DNA of 64,000 bases from contig JAMPIT010000884.1 in NCBI GenBank assembly GCA_026261815.1, forward strand, positions 15,518,210 to 15,582,209, written 5' to 3'. The notes beneath the pieces were generated by a model. That model saw only the letters and a program-made list of their open reading frames with translations. It was not told the origin of the DNA and made no database searches. The first letter of the stretch is position 1. Every line of letters starts with the position of its first letter. Origin of the DNA: Monarcha castaneiventris obscurior (Eukaryota > Chordata > Aves > Passeriformes > Monarchidae). A program made the translations under genes and the position numbers. Shown here piece by piece: positions 13,331 to 23,900 of the stretch.

Positions 13331-13378
13331 CCGCCCCTCTTCACTCCCAGTTCTGCTTACTTGTCCCACGGTGATTGG
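13331..13378 (-). promoter_or_regulatory. GC box and CCAAT box of the 701-bp LTR
   Basis: On the minus strand, CCAAT (13374-13378) is followed about 36 bp downstream by GGGGCGG (13331-13337). Together they resemble a CCAAT/Sp1-type U3 promoter with only a weak TATA-like element. A further CCAAT in the opposite direction is at 13405-13409. Confidence 0.5.
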
Positions 13379-13722
13379 TCAGGCATTTTTCAAGCAGTTC
13401 TTAGCCAATGGCTCGTGAGTTTCTAGGGTTCTGACAGCCCATTGTTTGCCGCGGGGAATTGATTTTATCTGGAAGCATGCTCTCAGAAAACCGGCTGCAA
13501 ACCTAGGATCTTATGCTTATGCTTATAAGGTTTAAGACAAATAACACTAAATTACAGTTCTTAAAATTACTTAAACACTCTTAAAACATTTTCTTAACTA
13601 TCTAAAATAAAAGAGTTTGTTAATTTTATATTTCAGTTAGAATAATATTTCATAAAAATATAGCAGCTTTGATACTTGATGAAAGGTGATGCGAAAGTCT
13701 TAAAAAGGGTTCATGCATAACA

Positions 13723-13727
13723 AGCAG
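13723..13727 (-). repeat. Right target-site duplication AGCAG of the 701-bp LTR
   Basis: AGCAG follows the closing ATAACA and matches 13017-13021. Confidence 0.75.
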
Positions 13728-15293
13728 CTTGGCCGGAGTGTGCATGACAGGCTGTCTCCAGACACTTCCCCGTGGTGGAGGTGTCCAGGTCAGAGAGCTC
13801 CGTGTCCATCCCACATTCTGGGGCTGAATCGTACAGAGGGCACCCAGGAAACCCAGCCCCAAATGCACTGGGGAGTTTTGCCCTTATTTAGTGAAAAGAT
13901 CTTGGACACATGATGAACTGATGAGCTCAACTGGGTGTATAGCAAATAGCCACAGGCATGTGCCAGGCTTTATTTAACACCCTTAGATAGGCTTAGTTTG
14001 TTAAAGCTGAGCCAGTCTAAAGCCTTTGGGGTTGGGATCCTGTGCAGAATCAGCCCTAAGGAGAAGAAATCCATACAAAATATCTGTAAACAGATACTGA
14101 TGTGTACCATGTGATCCATGATTATTTAAATGGATTCTCTAACACATTCTTGCTTGACATAATTAACTGTTCTTGTTATTCTGTTATGCTACAGTAGCCA
14201 GCCATATGGTAGCTCAGACACTTTTGGAATGGGATTTTTTAATTACTATTATTTTCAATTCTTTTTTAATCTAGTACAGAACATACATTACATGATAAAT
14301 TATCTATATATTGCCTTAATAAATTGACATTTGGATCTAGCCAACACAGAGTAATTTTCCTAATTAAATGTCAATATGTGCCCAAGAGTACGGCTCTTCA
14401 ACGCTGTAAATGTCACAGATTAGCAGGCAGGCAGCATCATCTACAACTCTCTTTCTCCAGATACCAAGCAAATTCTGCTGTGCATTTCCCATGATGAAAT
14501 TGGGGGGAGAGAGGGGAGAGGCAGCAGGTGTTGTGTGACCCCCCAGAGGAACAGCAGCCGCTCCGGGGCCCCATTCCTGCAGCATTCCACGTACACTCAT
14601 TTCTCCTTCATTATTCCCTGCTGGAAAGTTGCCTTGCCAGCTACAGCACGCAGTGAGGGGAGCCAAAACTCCAACAGGAGGATGTTGTTAGAGGATGCCA
14701 CCTCTTGCTCAGCACAATCAGCTGATGAGATGGCCCAGCACTGAAGTGGTCCCTATGGCCACCAATCTTAATTCTAGTGGGTTTGAACGAATCCTTTGGT
14801 AATGTTTCGAGTTGTTTTGACAGAGCAAGGTTTGTAACAAAGAAAAAAACTTTGTCTGTCAGTCCCTCCCTCCCCTGAGAAAGAGAAGGGACTTTGCTAA
14901 CAGGATTTAGTCGCCTTGTAGATGGGAATCCATCAAGGACTGTGCAAGTAAAACCTGCTATTTTTGTTACACACTGTCGAAGCAGTCCTGGTTCTTCATC
15001 TTATAAAGATGATCTGATCTCTGTCCCCTTGGAGCAATTCAGCTACAGCAGTTTCTCCAGCTTGGCTCTTTGTAACTCTTGGTCTTAAGCCCCTTGAATC
15101 CCCAGATGTTAAATCCCAGCATTTTAATGCCAGTTCAAGATGATGTATCAGCCCCACAGAAATGAATCAATAAAGATGCATTCTGTTGACAGCCCTTATC
15201 AAGTAAATTGATACAGTGACTTACTGCTTACCCTGTTGTGATATTGGACAGATTTTTCACTGCCATTACTGCTGAGTTTCTGCCGGTTTGGGG

Positions 15294-15308
15294 TTTTTTT
15301 TTTTTTTT
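15294..15308. repeat. Poly-T run (15 bp)
   Basis: Uninterrupted T homopolymer. No retroposed gene copy is visible beside it. Confidence 0.9.
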
Positions 15309-15384
15309 CTTCAGCATACCTGTAAAATACCACCCATTGTAATTTTAATTAAATAGACCAGCATAAGAATAATTTCAAGAAATT

Positions 15385-15760
15385 GTAACTTCACGCTGTG
15401 ACTGCAGGCAGTTTGCAAGCTGTCCACTTCTCCGGACTGATTCAGAGAAAAACCCAGCATCCGAAGTCATGCAGAAATCACAGACTTCTCTCGGAGAAAT
15501 CTGCCCTTGAAGGATTCCCAAGGGCTGTGCTTGCAATCCCACTCTGCAGTGCCACCTCGTGACAGCCAAGGGCTGCTCGGGCAAGTCTGGCTTTTTGGGC
15601 TCAAACCCAGCACAACCGCGGCTGTGAAGAGCCACGGAGGGATATCCACTGCCAGCACTTCGAATAAAACTCTTTTTTTGCATATTTGCACATTTTGAAG
15701 AGACGGGCCTTAGAGCGCAGCAAGGACAGGTTCCATTTCTCATCGCAGCATCACCTCAGG
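15385..15760. other. CpG-enriched patch of unknown origin
   Basis: CpG dinucleotides cluster here against a CpG-poor background. Near the right end an AATAAA (about 15663) is followed by a T-run, as seen in the R-U5 part of some retroviral LTRs. I could not find matching TG...CA ends with a target duplication, so an eroded LTR is only one reading. The minus-strand frame of 122 codons across it has no recognisable domain. A small CpG island or old exon are alternatives. Confidence 0.3.
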
Positions 15761-17491
15761 GCACTCAGGGTTATCCTGGCTCCTCTTTCTACATGGTAAT
15801 TGGATATTATTAAAAAATGCACCTCGGGGAAGTCACTTTTGACGGTGTCTGCCTCCCCAAAAGGCAGCTACTCCAACATACAGCTCTCCAGAAGCTTTCC
15901 TCAGCTGTTGCCCAGCCCTGTAGAAACCGAGCCCTCCAGCCTCAGAGTTCCTTCATTCTTCCCAAAGCACTTCAGCTGCAAGTTCTGTATCCATCACGAA
16001 TCCAAGACACATCAGTATATAGAAAACAGGTTTTCTTCTTCCCGTGGTCCCTGCTGGTCTTTGCAGAGCACACAAAACAGAGTGAGCTTTGCTCCAGGAT
16101 GGTTTTTAGGCAGAAGATGTTATCCCTCTTTCCCCATGCAAAATGTGAATTCTCCCTATCTTCTCTTTAAACTCTTCCCCTCTGCTCAACTTAGTTATTT
16201 GCTGGCCTAAAGGAGAGAATGAGCTTGACTTTTACCCAGTGTTTAGAGAACTCACTTGGTGCTTAGGAGGGTTGTGATGTAGTTTCACTAAATAATTCAC
16301 CCAAAATAGTGACAGCAGAAGTCTAAGAGAACCACCCACACAAGGCAGGATTTCAATCATTTTCCTCAGATCTAATTCAAGATACAAAAGAGAAATTCAC
16401 TTCTCTAGCCCTCATGTAGAAGCAATTTGTCTTCATTCTTTTAAATGGAACTATTCAAATCCATCAAAGTACCTAAAACTAAAGAACAAACCAATTCACA
16501 AGTGGGGGAGAAAAGAGCACCTAATCTTCCCAAATATCCATTAACACAACAACCCCTACCCAATTTCTTGCATTTCTTGTGCTAAATAACTAGTGTTCCA
16601 CTGTTAAAACTTACTCCTATTTTTGTAGGAAGCTAAAATGTCTATTTCTGATTTGTGGTAAGCTGCACACCTAATTCTGGACTCCAAATTCTGCTAGACA
16701 GCCCAGATGATTAAGCAGTGACCATCACAACGCTTCACCATTTTTGTGACAGTTGTTCCCCAGCTATAGAGATGGCCTAGAAATATTTTCTAACCATAAA
16801 GGAGTATAATGAAACTCATATTCTTTCTCTAGCAACAAATAGACTTCATTGAAAGATACTGTTTAAAAGCAAGTCACTCTGCAATGGACAAAAAGAAAAT
16901 TAGATTTTATTAGGAATGATCTTTGGTGGGAAAAAGGGATATGAGAGAAATGATTTATCTGGAATAAAGCAGCAGCAAAATAATTAAGGTTTGGCTTTTG
17001 GAAGACCTTTCTTGGTAGAATCATGCTACACAATGAGATTAAATATTAAATAAATTTTAGGATAAATACTCATGTCCTCATTAGGATTTCAGTAGTTCCA
17101 GGAAATAAAGCTACTGTTGATTAAATAGACTGACATAGTTTAATAGCTTCTCTTTCCAAGAACAAAATTCACCTATCTCTTCCTTTTCATAATTCTTTGA
17201 ATAAATGTTAGCCATCTGTACTCCGGAGAGAGGGAGATTCATGAGTGTGATTGAAACACTCTTGAAATAGAGTAAAGTAAGAACTGTAGGCCTGACACCA
17301 CAGCTGCTGGAAGTGGAATAATTCTACTGAAAAACTTATACCACATCAAGGCTGCTTACTGCAACTCATCAATGCGAATTATTTCTGGCCCAGCCTGACA
17401 AACAAGTAGCCCTCTACCTGGTTTTGGACAGGAAAAGAACAAACCCAGACCACCCCTGCCTTTATTCCTACAAAACACCAAGGGGAATTAC

Positions 17492-17511
17492 AAAAAAAAA
17501 AAAAAAAAAAA
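17492..17511. repeat. Poly-A run (20 bp)
   Basis: Twenty uninterrupted A residues. The upstream sequence resembles no processed gene copy or SINE that I recognise, so I treat it as a simple homopolymer tract. Confidence 0.9.
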
Positions 17512-18261
17512 TTAAAATTGTTTAGCATTTGATATTTTGGATGTAAGAGAGAATACCATTCAGCAATTCTATTAAATAGAACAGCTCCTCTTAGCAGAAA
17601 CATTTCATCTTTAGCAGGTGAAAACGTGAAAGCTGGGAGGCCTGCCTTGCAGGTTTGATATTTAGTTACCTTGAACATAAAACATGACTCAGCCCCTAGA
17701 TTTTTGTCCACCTGTGGAGGTCCCGACATTTCTGGCATCTTAAGTTCAGCTCATCATGCAAATGTGATAGCCTTAAGCAAGCAAAACCTCACAGCAGAGT
17801 GGAGCTGGATAAAGCAGCCACGATTTGTGGAGCTCACTGAAATACTGAGGGCAGCCAAAAGCAGCTTGGTGAGCAGCACAACATAAACAACCTCTAAACC
17901 TTCTTTGGTTATAATAAGCGGGCAAAGGCAAAGCTCTGCAAAATTTATCTGCCTTTTTATTGGTTTATAGTGAAAGAAAACTCAATGCACACTCTGGGCA
18001 GTGCTGACAATCTTAGAATTTTACAGGCACGTATAAACAAACAGAGCCATTAACCAGCTTCAGTTCGACTCAAACAGCCCAGCAGCAACACCACAAAGAC
18101 CAGGAAACTCATCCCAGCATCTCATAGCCCTCCACTGCTGCTTCAGCTCAGCTCTGCAGAATTTCCCTTCACCTGTGGACTGGGAAGAAGTTCCAGATTC
18201 CTACAGCTTGACACAGGCTGTGCCATAAATCAGCCTCTCGTGATGAGAGAGGATTTTAGAG

Positions 18262-18265
18262 TCCT
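18262..18265 (-). repeat. Left target-site duplication TCCT of the 433-bp LTR
   Basis: TCCT directly precedes the opening TG on the + strand and is found again directly after the closing CA at 18699-18702. Confidence 0.6.
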
Positions 18266-18325
18266 TGCAAGGAGTTCAGTAGACGGAGGAGGCAAACTCG
18301 CATTAGTTGCTTCTTCAGAGAGTTG

Positions 18326-18331
18326 TTTATT
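18326..18331 (-). terminator. Polyadenylation signal of the 433-bp LTR
   Basis: TTTATT on the + strand reads AATAAA on the minus strand, about 100 bp downstream of the TATA-like element. This supports the orientation. Confidence 0.55.
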
Positions 18332-18427
18332 TTAGTGTTATCAGCTATTAGCATAGAGAAGACATAGCAGAGCAGAACATGGCAAAAGAAGGCAAGAAAA
18401 AATGCCCCTTATCAAAATTTCACAGCT

Positions 18428-18435
18428 CTTTTAAA
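18428..18435 (-). promoter_or_regulatory. TATA-like element of the 433-bp LTR
   Basis: The minus strand reads TTTAAAAG at the position expected for the U3 promoter. It is not a perfect TATA box. Confidence 0.45.
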
Positions 18436-18698
18436 GGTAAATTAACCAATAAAAACTTGAAACGACAGATATTTTTACTTTTCCTCCCATGTTCAGTAAA
18501 TCACTCTGACACGCAGGCAGGAACTGTGGAACTTTTCATCCAATCATCCTAAACTACTTTTGCTGCAAAATATGGAGGACTAGAAGAAGAAAGACAGAGG
18601 TTAAAAACTGCAAGGTCTCCTCCATCTTGGAACTTTTAATATTTATCTATTTACTACATTAACAAACCTAAAACTTCTAAATTCTTCACCCTGTGACA

Positions 18699-18702
18699 TC
18701 CT
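18699..18702 (-). repeat. Right target-site duplication TCCT of the 433-bp LTR
   Basis: TCCT follows the closing GACA and matches 18262-18265. Confidence 0.6.
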
Positions 18703-20618
18703 TACATCATATTCTATCACCTAGTTCACATCTGTGTAGATTTTAATTCCTCCCAGAGAGCAGGCAGTTTTCTCCATGGATAAAGGTCAAAGACAACATT
18801 GTTCAGGGGCGTTTTTTTCTTCAAAACAGGCAGAAAAATATTCCGTGCACTCTGGATTCCCACACAGCTGAACCCTAAAGGGCACCATGTGCCTATCCCA
18901 AAGGCAGAGCTATTCCATCCTTCATCTGAGCCTGTGGAGACTCATCAGAGTCCCATTATTATGGACAAATGATCCCTAACAGACCTGTAGAGATCTCTAG
19001 AGACAGATCTCAGATCTGTAGAGACAGAACTTCTGCCAGCTGCTGTAACTAATGCCAACAAACTATTTTTTGGGTTTTTTTAATATGCACTTCAGGTGTC
19101 CATGTTGGCTCCTAGTGAATTACCCAACACTTCCTTCTGCCATAAAATACAAAATATTTGAATTAGAAAATGACCATGGATTTTTGGAAGGTTTTGCAAA
19201 CAACCTTTTGCAGAGGTTTAAAAAGAAGCTTCTATCTCTTGACAGTCTAAAGAAATCAGGAAAAGTCAGGAAAATTTAAGAATAGTTGCAGTTTTCTAAA
19301 GGCTTTCCCTTGTCCTTGACATCCTCACTGTCTCAGCTTGGTTTGGAAGCATGGTTTTCATCACAGAAGGCTTTTAAGTTTGGCTTTTTGCTCAGCTTTT
19401 GTATTTGATGTTAATTTTATGATCAGGTGTTTCCATTTCCAACAGTCAATGCTGTATTTTCAACTCAGATTTATTCTCAGTTCTTGATGACATGCCATCA
19501 GAAAGACCTAATTAATCCCCTCTTTCTGCTGGTGTTTGTCATCATCAGAAGACTTCCTTCAAAACTTTAAAAATGCAATGCAGAAACAAGTCAGGCCATA
19601 TCATGGTGCATTCATCTATGGGAAAAATGTGTTCTCCCATGATTCTGGAATTATTCTAGAAATTCAAAGCAGGTCTTTCTATTTTTATATTTTTGTGAGG
19701 AATCTTAAAGTACCACATGATTCAGGGAAAAAAAACCCAACTCCCAACATAAGTCTGAATATTAAGCACATAATTTATGATGCACTAGTATTTTTTTTTT
19801 TTAAATCAAATCCTGCTGTCATTTTTTAGGCCTTTGGGATCTTCTTGAGTTCCATCTCTTTTAAAAAATTGCAGCTATGACATTCACATCAGTATGCCTT
19901 GAAGAAAATTGTGGTGCAGATGGGCTTGTGTCAAACATTAAGCTCTGGAGAATTTGGGATGCGGAACTGACCTTTTTGCAGCTAAGGCACGTTTTACTCG
20001 CTGGGTAAAACCTTCCAAGCCAATGTCCATCAGACTCAGAGTAAGTCAAATCCTCTTCCAAAACTCTTGGGAAGAAAAATAATCTGCCTATTGGTTTTGA
20101 CCAAGTGAAGGGACTTTTTCCACCCTTTCATTTCAGAAAAGAAATTATTACAATGTGCACCATACTTCCATGTTCCTATAAGGAAGTTTTGGTTAACTAA
20201 TCCCTTTTAGAAACAATTCTTTTGTCTGTATTCCCTAGTGTTTTTCATTTGAGAAATTTCCCATTATGTGCTTAATTTTTATTTTTGTTAACTAATATTT
20301 AGCCTCAATAATTATTGCTGTGCAGAAGATTTTTCTCTTTGGCGTATCAGAGTGTGCATGGGTTTTTCAAAGAAATGAGATACTGAAACAGATACACTGC
20401 CAGGTGCTCAGTGCTTGCAAATCACACACAATTTTAGATGTCAGAAAAGTGCAGTATTTTTAGAAGGGACTAGCTGAGTGGATTGATTAAAAAAAAAAAA
20501 GTGTTTGTCTGTGCTCTTTGGTCAGGCTTTCTTGTAACATGCAGTGGTCTTTATTACCTTGTGAGAGTCCTGTGCTGTATTGGGGCCTCAGCAAATGCTG
20601 TGAGGATGTTGCACAGAG
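18703..20618. other. Non-coding stretch, nothing recognised
   Basis: AT-rich sequence with several short T and A runs (for example 19791-19802 and 20489-20500) and a cluster of short direct repeats around CTGTAGAGA near 18985-19030. No gene or bounded element is supported. Confidence 0.6.
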
Positions 20619-20965
20619 GACAGCATAAAACCCCTCCAGAAGACTCCAGACACCTGGATGATGATGGTCTAAGCATTTAGAGGAGTAAGAACCCCCAAAT
20701 CCCAGAGGTTCCTTCTTAGGAGCAAGAGCAAGACCACAGAGATCCGACTTAGCAGAGGAGGGAATTCCCAGAGCTCATATCCCAGCTAACAGACAGCATA
20801 AAACCCCTCCAGAACAGTCCAGACACCTGGATGATGAAGGTCTAAGTCTTCAGAGGAGTAAGAACCCTGAAATCCCAGAGGTTCCTTCCTTAGGAGCAAG
20901 AGAAGGACCAGAGAGATCCGACTTAGCAGAGGAGGGAGCTCCCAGAGCTCATATCCCAGCTAACA
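20619..20965. repeat. Two-copy tandem duplication, unit about 173 bp
   Basis: Unit 1 is 20619-20791 and unit 2 is 20792-20965. Both begin GACAGCATAAAACCCCTCC and both end in CATATCCCAGCTAACA. They differ by scattered substitutions and a few 1-bp indels and are about 90% alike by eye. The join is head to tail with no spacer. Neither unit has a frame shared intact across both copies. I do not recognise the unit as a known transposon. It is either a local duplication or the start of a minisatellite or satellite-like array. Confidence 0.9.
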
Positions 20966-23900
20966 GGGACAGAGGGCACCTTTACCCACATCACAAACAC
21001 TAGGTTTTAGGGTCCTCATTCCTCATTCTGATCTTGATTTGGAGCATTTGGCTACAGAAAGGAGTATCTTACCTTTTCAGGTATCCATCAAGCACCTCTG
21101 GAGCTTTTTACCTTCAGACTGAGCCAATTTTCTCTCCTCTCACTTTCACGAAACCCCTCTAAAATAGTTTCCCTGGGTGAGGGGCAGCACAAATGCAGGC
21201 TGCTGATCCCACAGCTCCAGCTGCTGACACTTCACATGCAAAATAATTGTCACAGTAGCTGCTCCTGAGAAACTCCTTCCTGCCACAAAGATCCTCAGCC
21301 AAAGATCAGAGCTGATGCTAAATGAGAGTTCCTGATAAGGAAGTTAAACAGAATAAATGTGCCTCTCATGCACAGCAGCAAGAAGTTATGGATCAAATAA
21401 CAGGCTCCACAAAATGTGGGGAAAGGAACAGAGAATTTAAATGTGCCTGTACAAGGGGTTTTTTATAGAACCAGTGTGAAAGGGATTAAAACACAAAAGG
21501 ACAAAGATAAGAAAAGATAACCATCTAGGCATTCTGTTAACTTATCACTTTTATATTACTGAAAATTTTAGAGTTAATCCTATATAAAAGAAGTGGCAGT
21601 CTACAGCAATTCTATTAATGACTCAGTTAATACTTTTATTTCAGACTATTTCTGGGAAGATTTCACTGGAAAAATGAAAGGCAATTGGGAAAAAATATAA
21701 CCTTCTTTTCAGAAGGAGAAAATAGTCTTGCTCACCCATACTGACAATCCAGACTTCCAGAAAACCATGTAATACTGAGGAAAATTGTCACCTTGTCATA
21801 ATTTTAGCAAACAAAAGAGATGTGAATCCTCTTTGCAGTCTTTTCTTATCTTTGTTTTTTAACAAAGAAAGGAGAATTGGAAAAATGAGCAATGTTTTCA
21901 TTAGCTATCACCAGGTTCAAATTTCAATACTTGTTTTAGCCACACCTAAATCCACAGATTTACAATTAGGAATCTCTCACAGGAAACACTCAAGGGATTT
22001 CCAGCCCAAGATTAAAATTGCCAAACTCAATAAAGTTGCTACCCATCGGAACACCAAGACTTCTGAAAAAAAAATTAGTAGGGAACAACAGAAGTACAGC
22101 AAGATATATTTATTAACACCTTCAAGTAGGCCAATTCTGCTAGATACCTTCAAGGAAAATGGCAAAGAAAGGTTTTTGCCCACACTTTCCAGAGAGAAGC
22201 CCTGATGCCCAGATTTCACACAAGATCTTTCTGAAAACACATTCTCCTTCTGCAATATCTGGTTTCAGCTCGTTTCAAAACCAGAAGCCAAGTGAATGTA
22301 GCAGGTCTGTTTGGAGGCCTTATTTCTGTAGGTTTTGCATTCTTTCAATTTACTTGGATTCAGTTTTGATACACATAATTTTTAATGTTTTATTAAACAT
22401 TGGGCTTTTGCATATAAGGTTTTCCACTTCATTTGCACGGTCGGAAAGTACATTCACACAAACTATTTACTTATGCCACAAGAAATCTGGAAGTCACCAA
22501 CGATAAGAGGAAAAAACACTGGGGAAAACAGAAAGGAAGGAAAGATCTTTAGAGCCATTAGGAAAACCTAAACAACAGGAATAGTAGCAAACCTGTACTA
22601 CCTAATGATTGAAAATAGGGAACCACAGGGATTCAAGGATATTCAGATCCTGGCTGGTTGAATGACACCAGCCTCAAGAGAGGTACAATTCCTTTGCACA
22701 ACAGCTGGCATTAAAACAGATCTTGTATTTTCCCATCTCCCACTCTTACAAATCCATGAATTCTTTCCTTTGTTCAAAATAATAATGATGACAAAAAAGA
22801 GTCCCCAAGCACAGCCACATGCAAAGTATTATAATTTCCATCTAAAATAACATCGGCTGATCAGCAAGCCTGGAAGGTTCATCTCTGGCTGGGGAACAGC
22901 AGAGGTGCTTCCTGTGCAATCCCATTTCTTTTCAGTCAGAATTCTTTGGGGTGGAGATTTCCAGCAGCCCCCTCCTGTCTGGGCTCAGGAGATCAGCTGT
23001 CCCTGGCAGGAGATGCTCTTTTGCCAGTGACCAAGCTCACAATGACAGAACAGAGGAAGCACACAGGGCTACTGGTGGCACAGTTTTCCATGTCAGTGCC
23101 CCAGCTTTCCCTGTTCCCGACGTGTGAGATCTGCTGGGCTCTGCCTCCACCCCTGCCACACTTGCTCCTGCTGGCACAGGATTTGATAATGTTTTGTTTC
23201 TCTTCACTTTCCCCAAACTGAGCCCTCAGTGTTTCCCCTGTTTATTTATCCTTCTTCCTGAGCTGGAAGCAGTTCTAGTACTCCCCTTGCTTTTCCCAGA
23301 GGGAATAGCCCCATAACAACAAATCCCTATGGGTTTTCATTTTAAAGGTCTCTCACTGAAGCGCAGCCTTATGTTGCTCTAACCTTTTCAAAAGTTTTGC
23401 ACTTCCAGAGCAGCTTCTGCCCTGACTCGAAATGCACACTTTTCATTAGGAGGGTCTGTTTGAAGCACAATTGACATTTCTGAGTGTGGACCCTCACTCC
23501 CTGTAAAGCAGTGCCAAAGTTAACTCCAGAGGAGGGATACAGACAGATGCAAACTGGTTGGTGGTGGTGAACAGAAAGTGAGAACAGTTTCATCAGCCCA
23601 TGGTCTACAAATGTCAAATTTGACATTTCAGAAATGCCTTGCTACACAGCACTGGGTGCTGGCTTAAGCACACACTTGGGAAGCCATGGAAATGGAGGAG
23701 GCAAAAGTCAAAGTGGGAGAAAGGGCGATTCTTTGGAGGTGGTTGTTGGTTTGTTTCATGGATTTCAAGAAAGGCAGGAATTATATTTACTCTTTGTTTT
23801 TCCAGTGGTCCAAATAATCACTAAAAATACTACATTAAATGTCCTGTACAATTAGTGTTTTTCCTTTTTAATTTTGGCCCAGACCCCTTGATAGCATCCT

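Larger units (their letters stand above)
13022..13722 (-). mobile_element. Solo LTR of an endogenous retrovirus, 701 bp
   Basis: The element runs from TGTTAT to ATAACA, a perfect 6-bp inverted terminus, and is flanked by the 5-bp direct repeat AGCAG. Read on the minus strand it shows promoter-like order: CCAAT box (13374-13378), GC box GGGGCGG (13331-13337), a weak TATA-like TTTATC near 13316-13323, then AATAAA (13069-13074) about 50 bp before the end. The central part (about 13130-13500) is clearly richer in CpG than the surrounding DNA, as in many LTR promoters. The outer parts are very AT-rich. There is no internal retroviral sequence on either side, so it is a solo LTR. It is unrelated by eye to the 439-bp and 433-bp elements. 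The open frames crossing it (13172-13369 and 13230-13418) are chance frames in the CpG-rich core. Confidence 0.8.
13728..18261. other. Non-coding stretch, no gene supported
   Basis: No exon or bounded mobile element can be supported. It holds a CpG-enriched patch at 15385-15760 (listed separately), a run of 15 T at 15294-15308 and a run of 20 A at 17492-17511. The open frames at 15375-15743, 15800-16210 and 17379-17738 overlap frames on other strands and show no known domain. Confidence 0.6.
18266..18698 (-). mobile_element. Solo LTR of an endogenous retrovirus, 433 bp
   Basis: On the minus strand the element begins TGTCACAGG and ends CCTTGCA, with a 4-bp direct repeat TCCT on both sides. 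A TATA-like TTTAAAAG (18428-18435) is followed about 100 bp later by AATAAA (18326-18331), which lies about 60 bp before the 3' end. This is the spacing expected of U3, R and U5. The terminal inverted repeat is imperfect beyond TG...CA. It has no obvious similarity to the 439-bp or 701-bp elements, so it is a third family. No internal retroviral genes lie next to it. The 4-bp duplication fits an ERV1-type virus. The ends are a little less certain than for the other two because the terminal repeat is weak. Confidence 0.7.

Noticed and set aside
13172..13418. Opposed frames in CpG-rich DNA that might suggest a gene promoter or first exon
   Set aside because: They lie inside an LTR with clear ends and a 5-bp target duplication. 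The promoter-like motifs are explained by the LTR.
17492..17511. Poly-A run as the tail of a processed pseudogene or SINE
   Set aside because: The sequence upstream matches no gene or SINE that I recognise, and no target duplication was seen.
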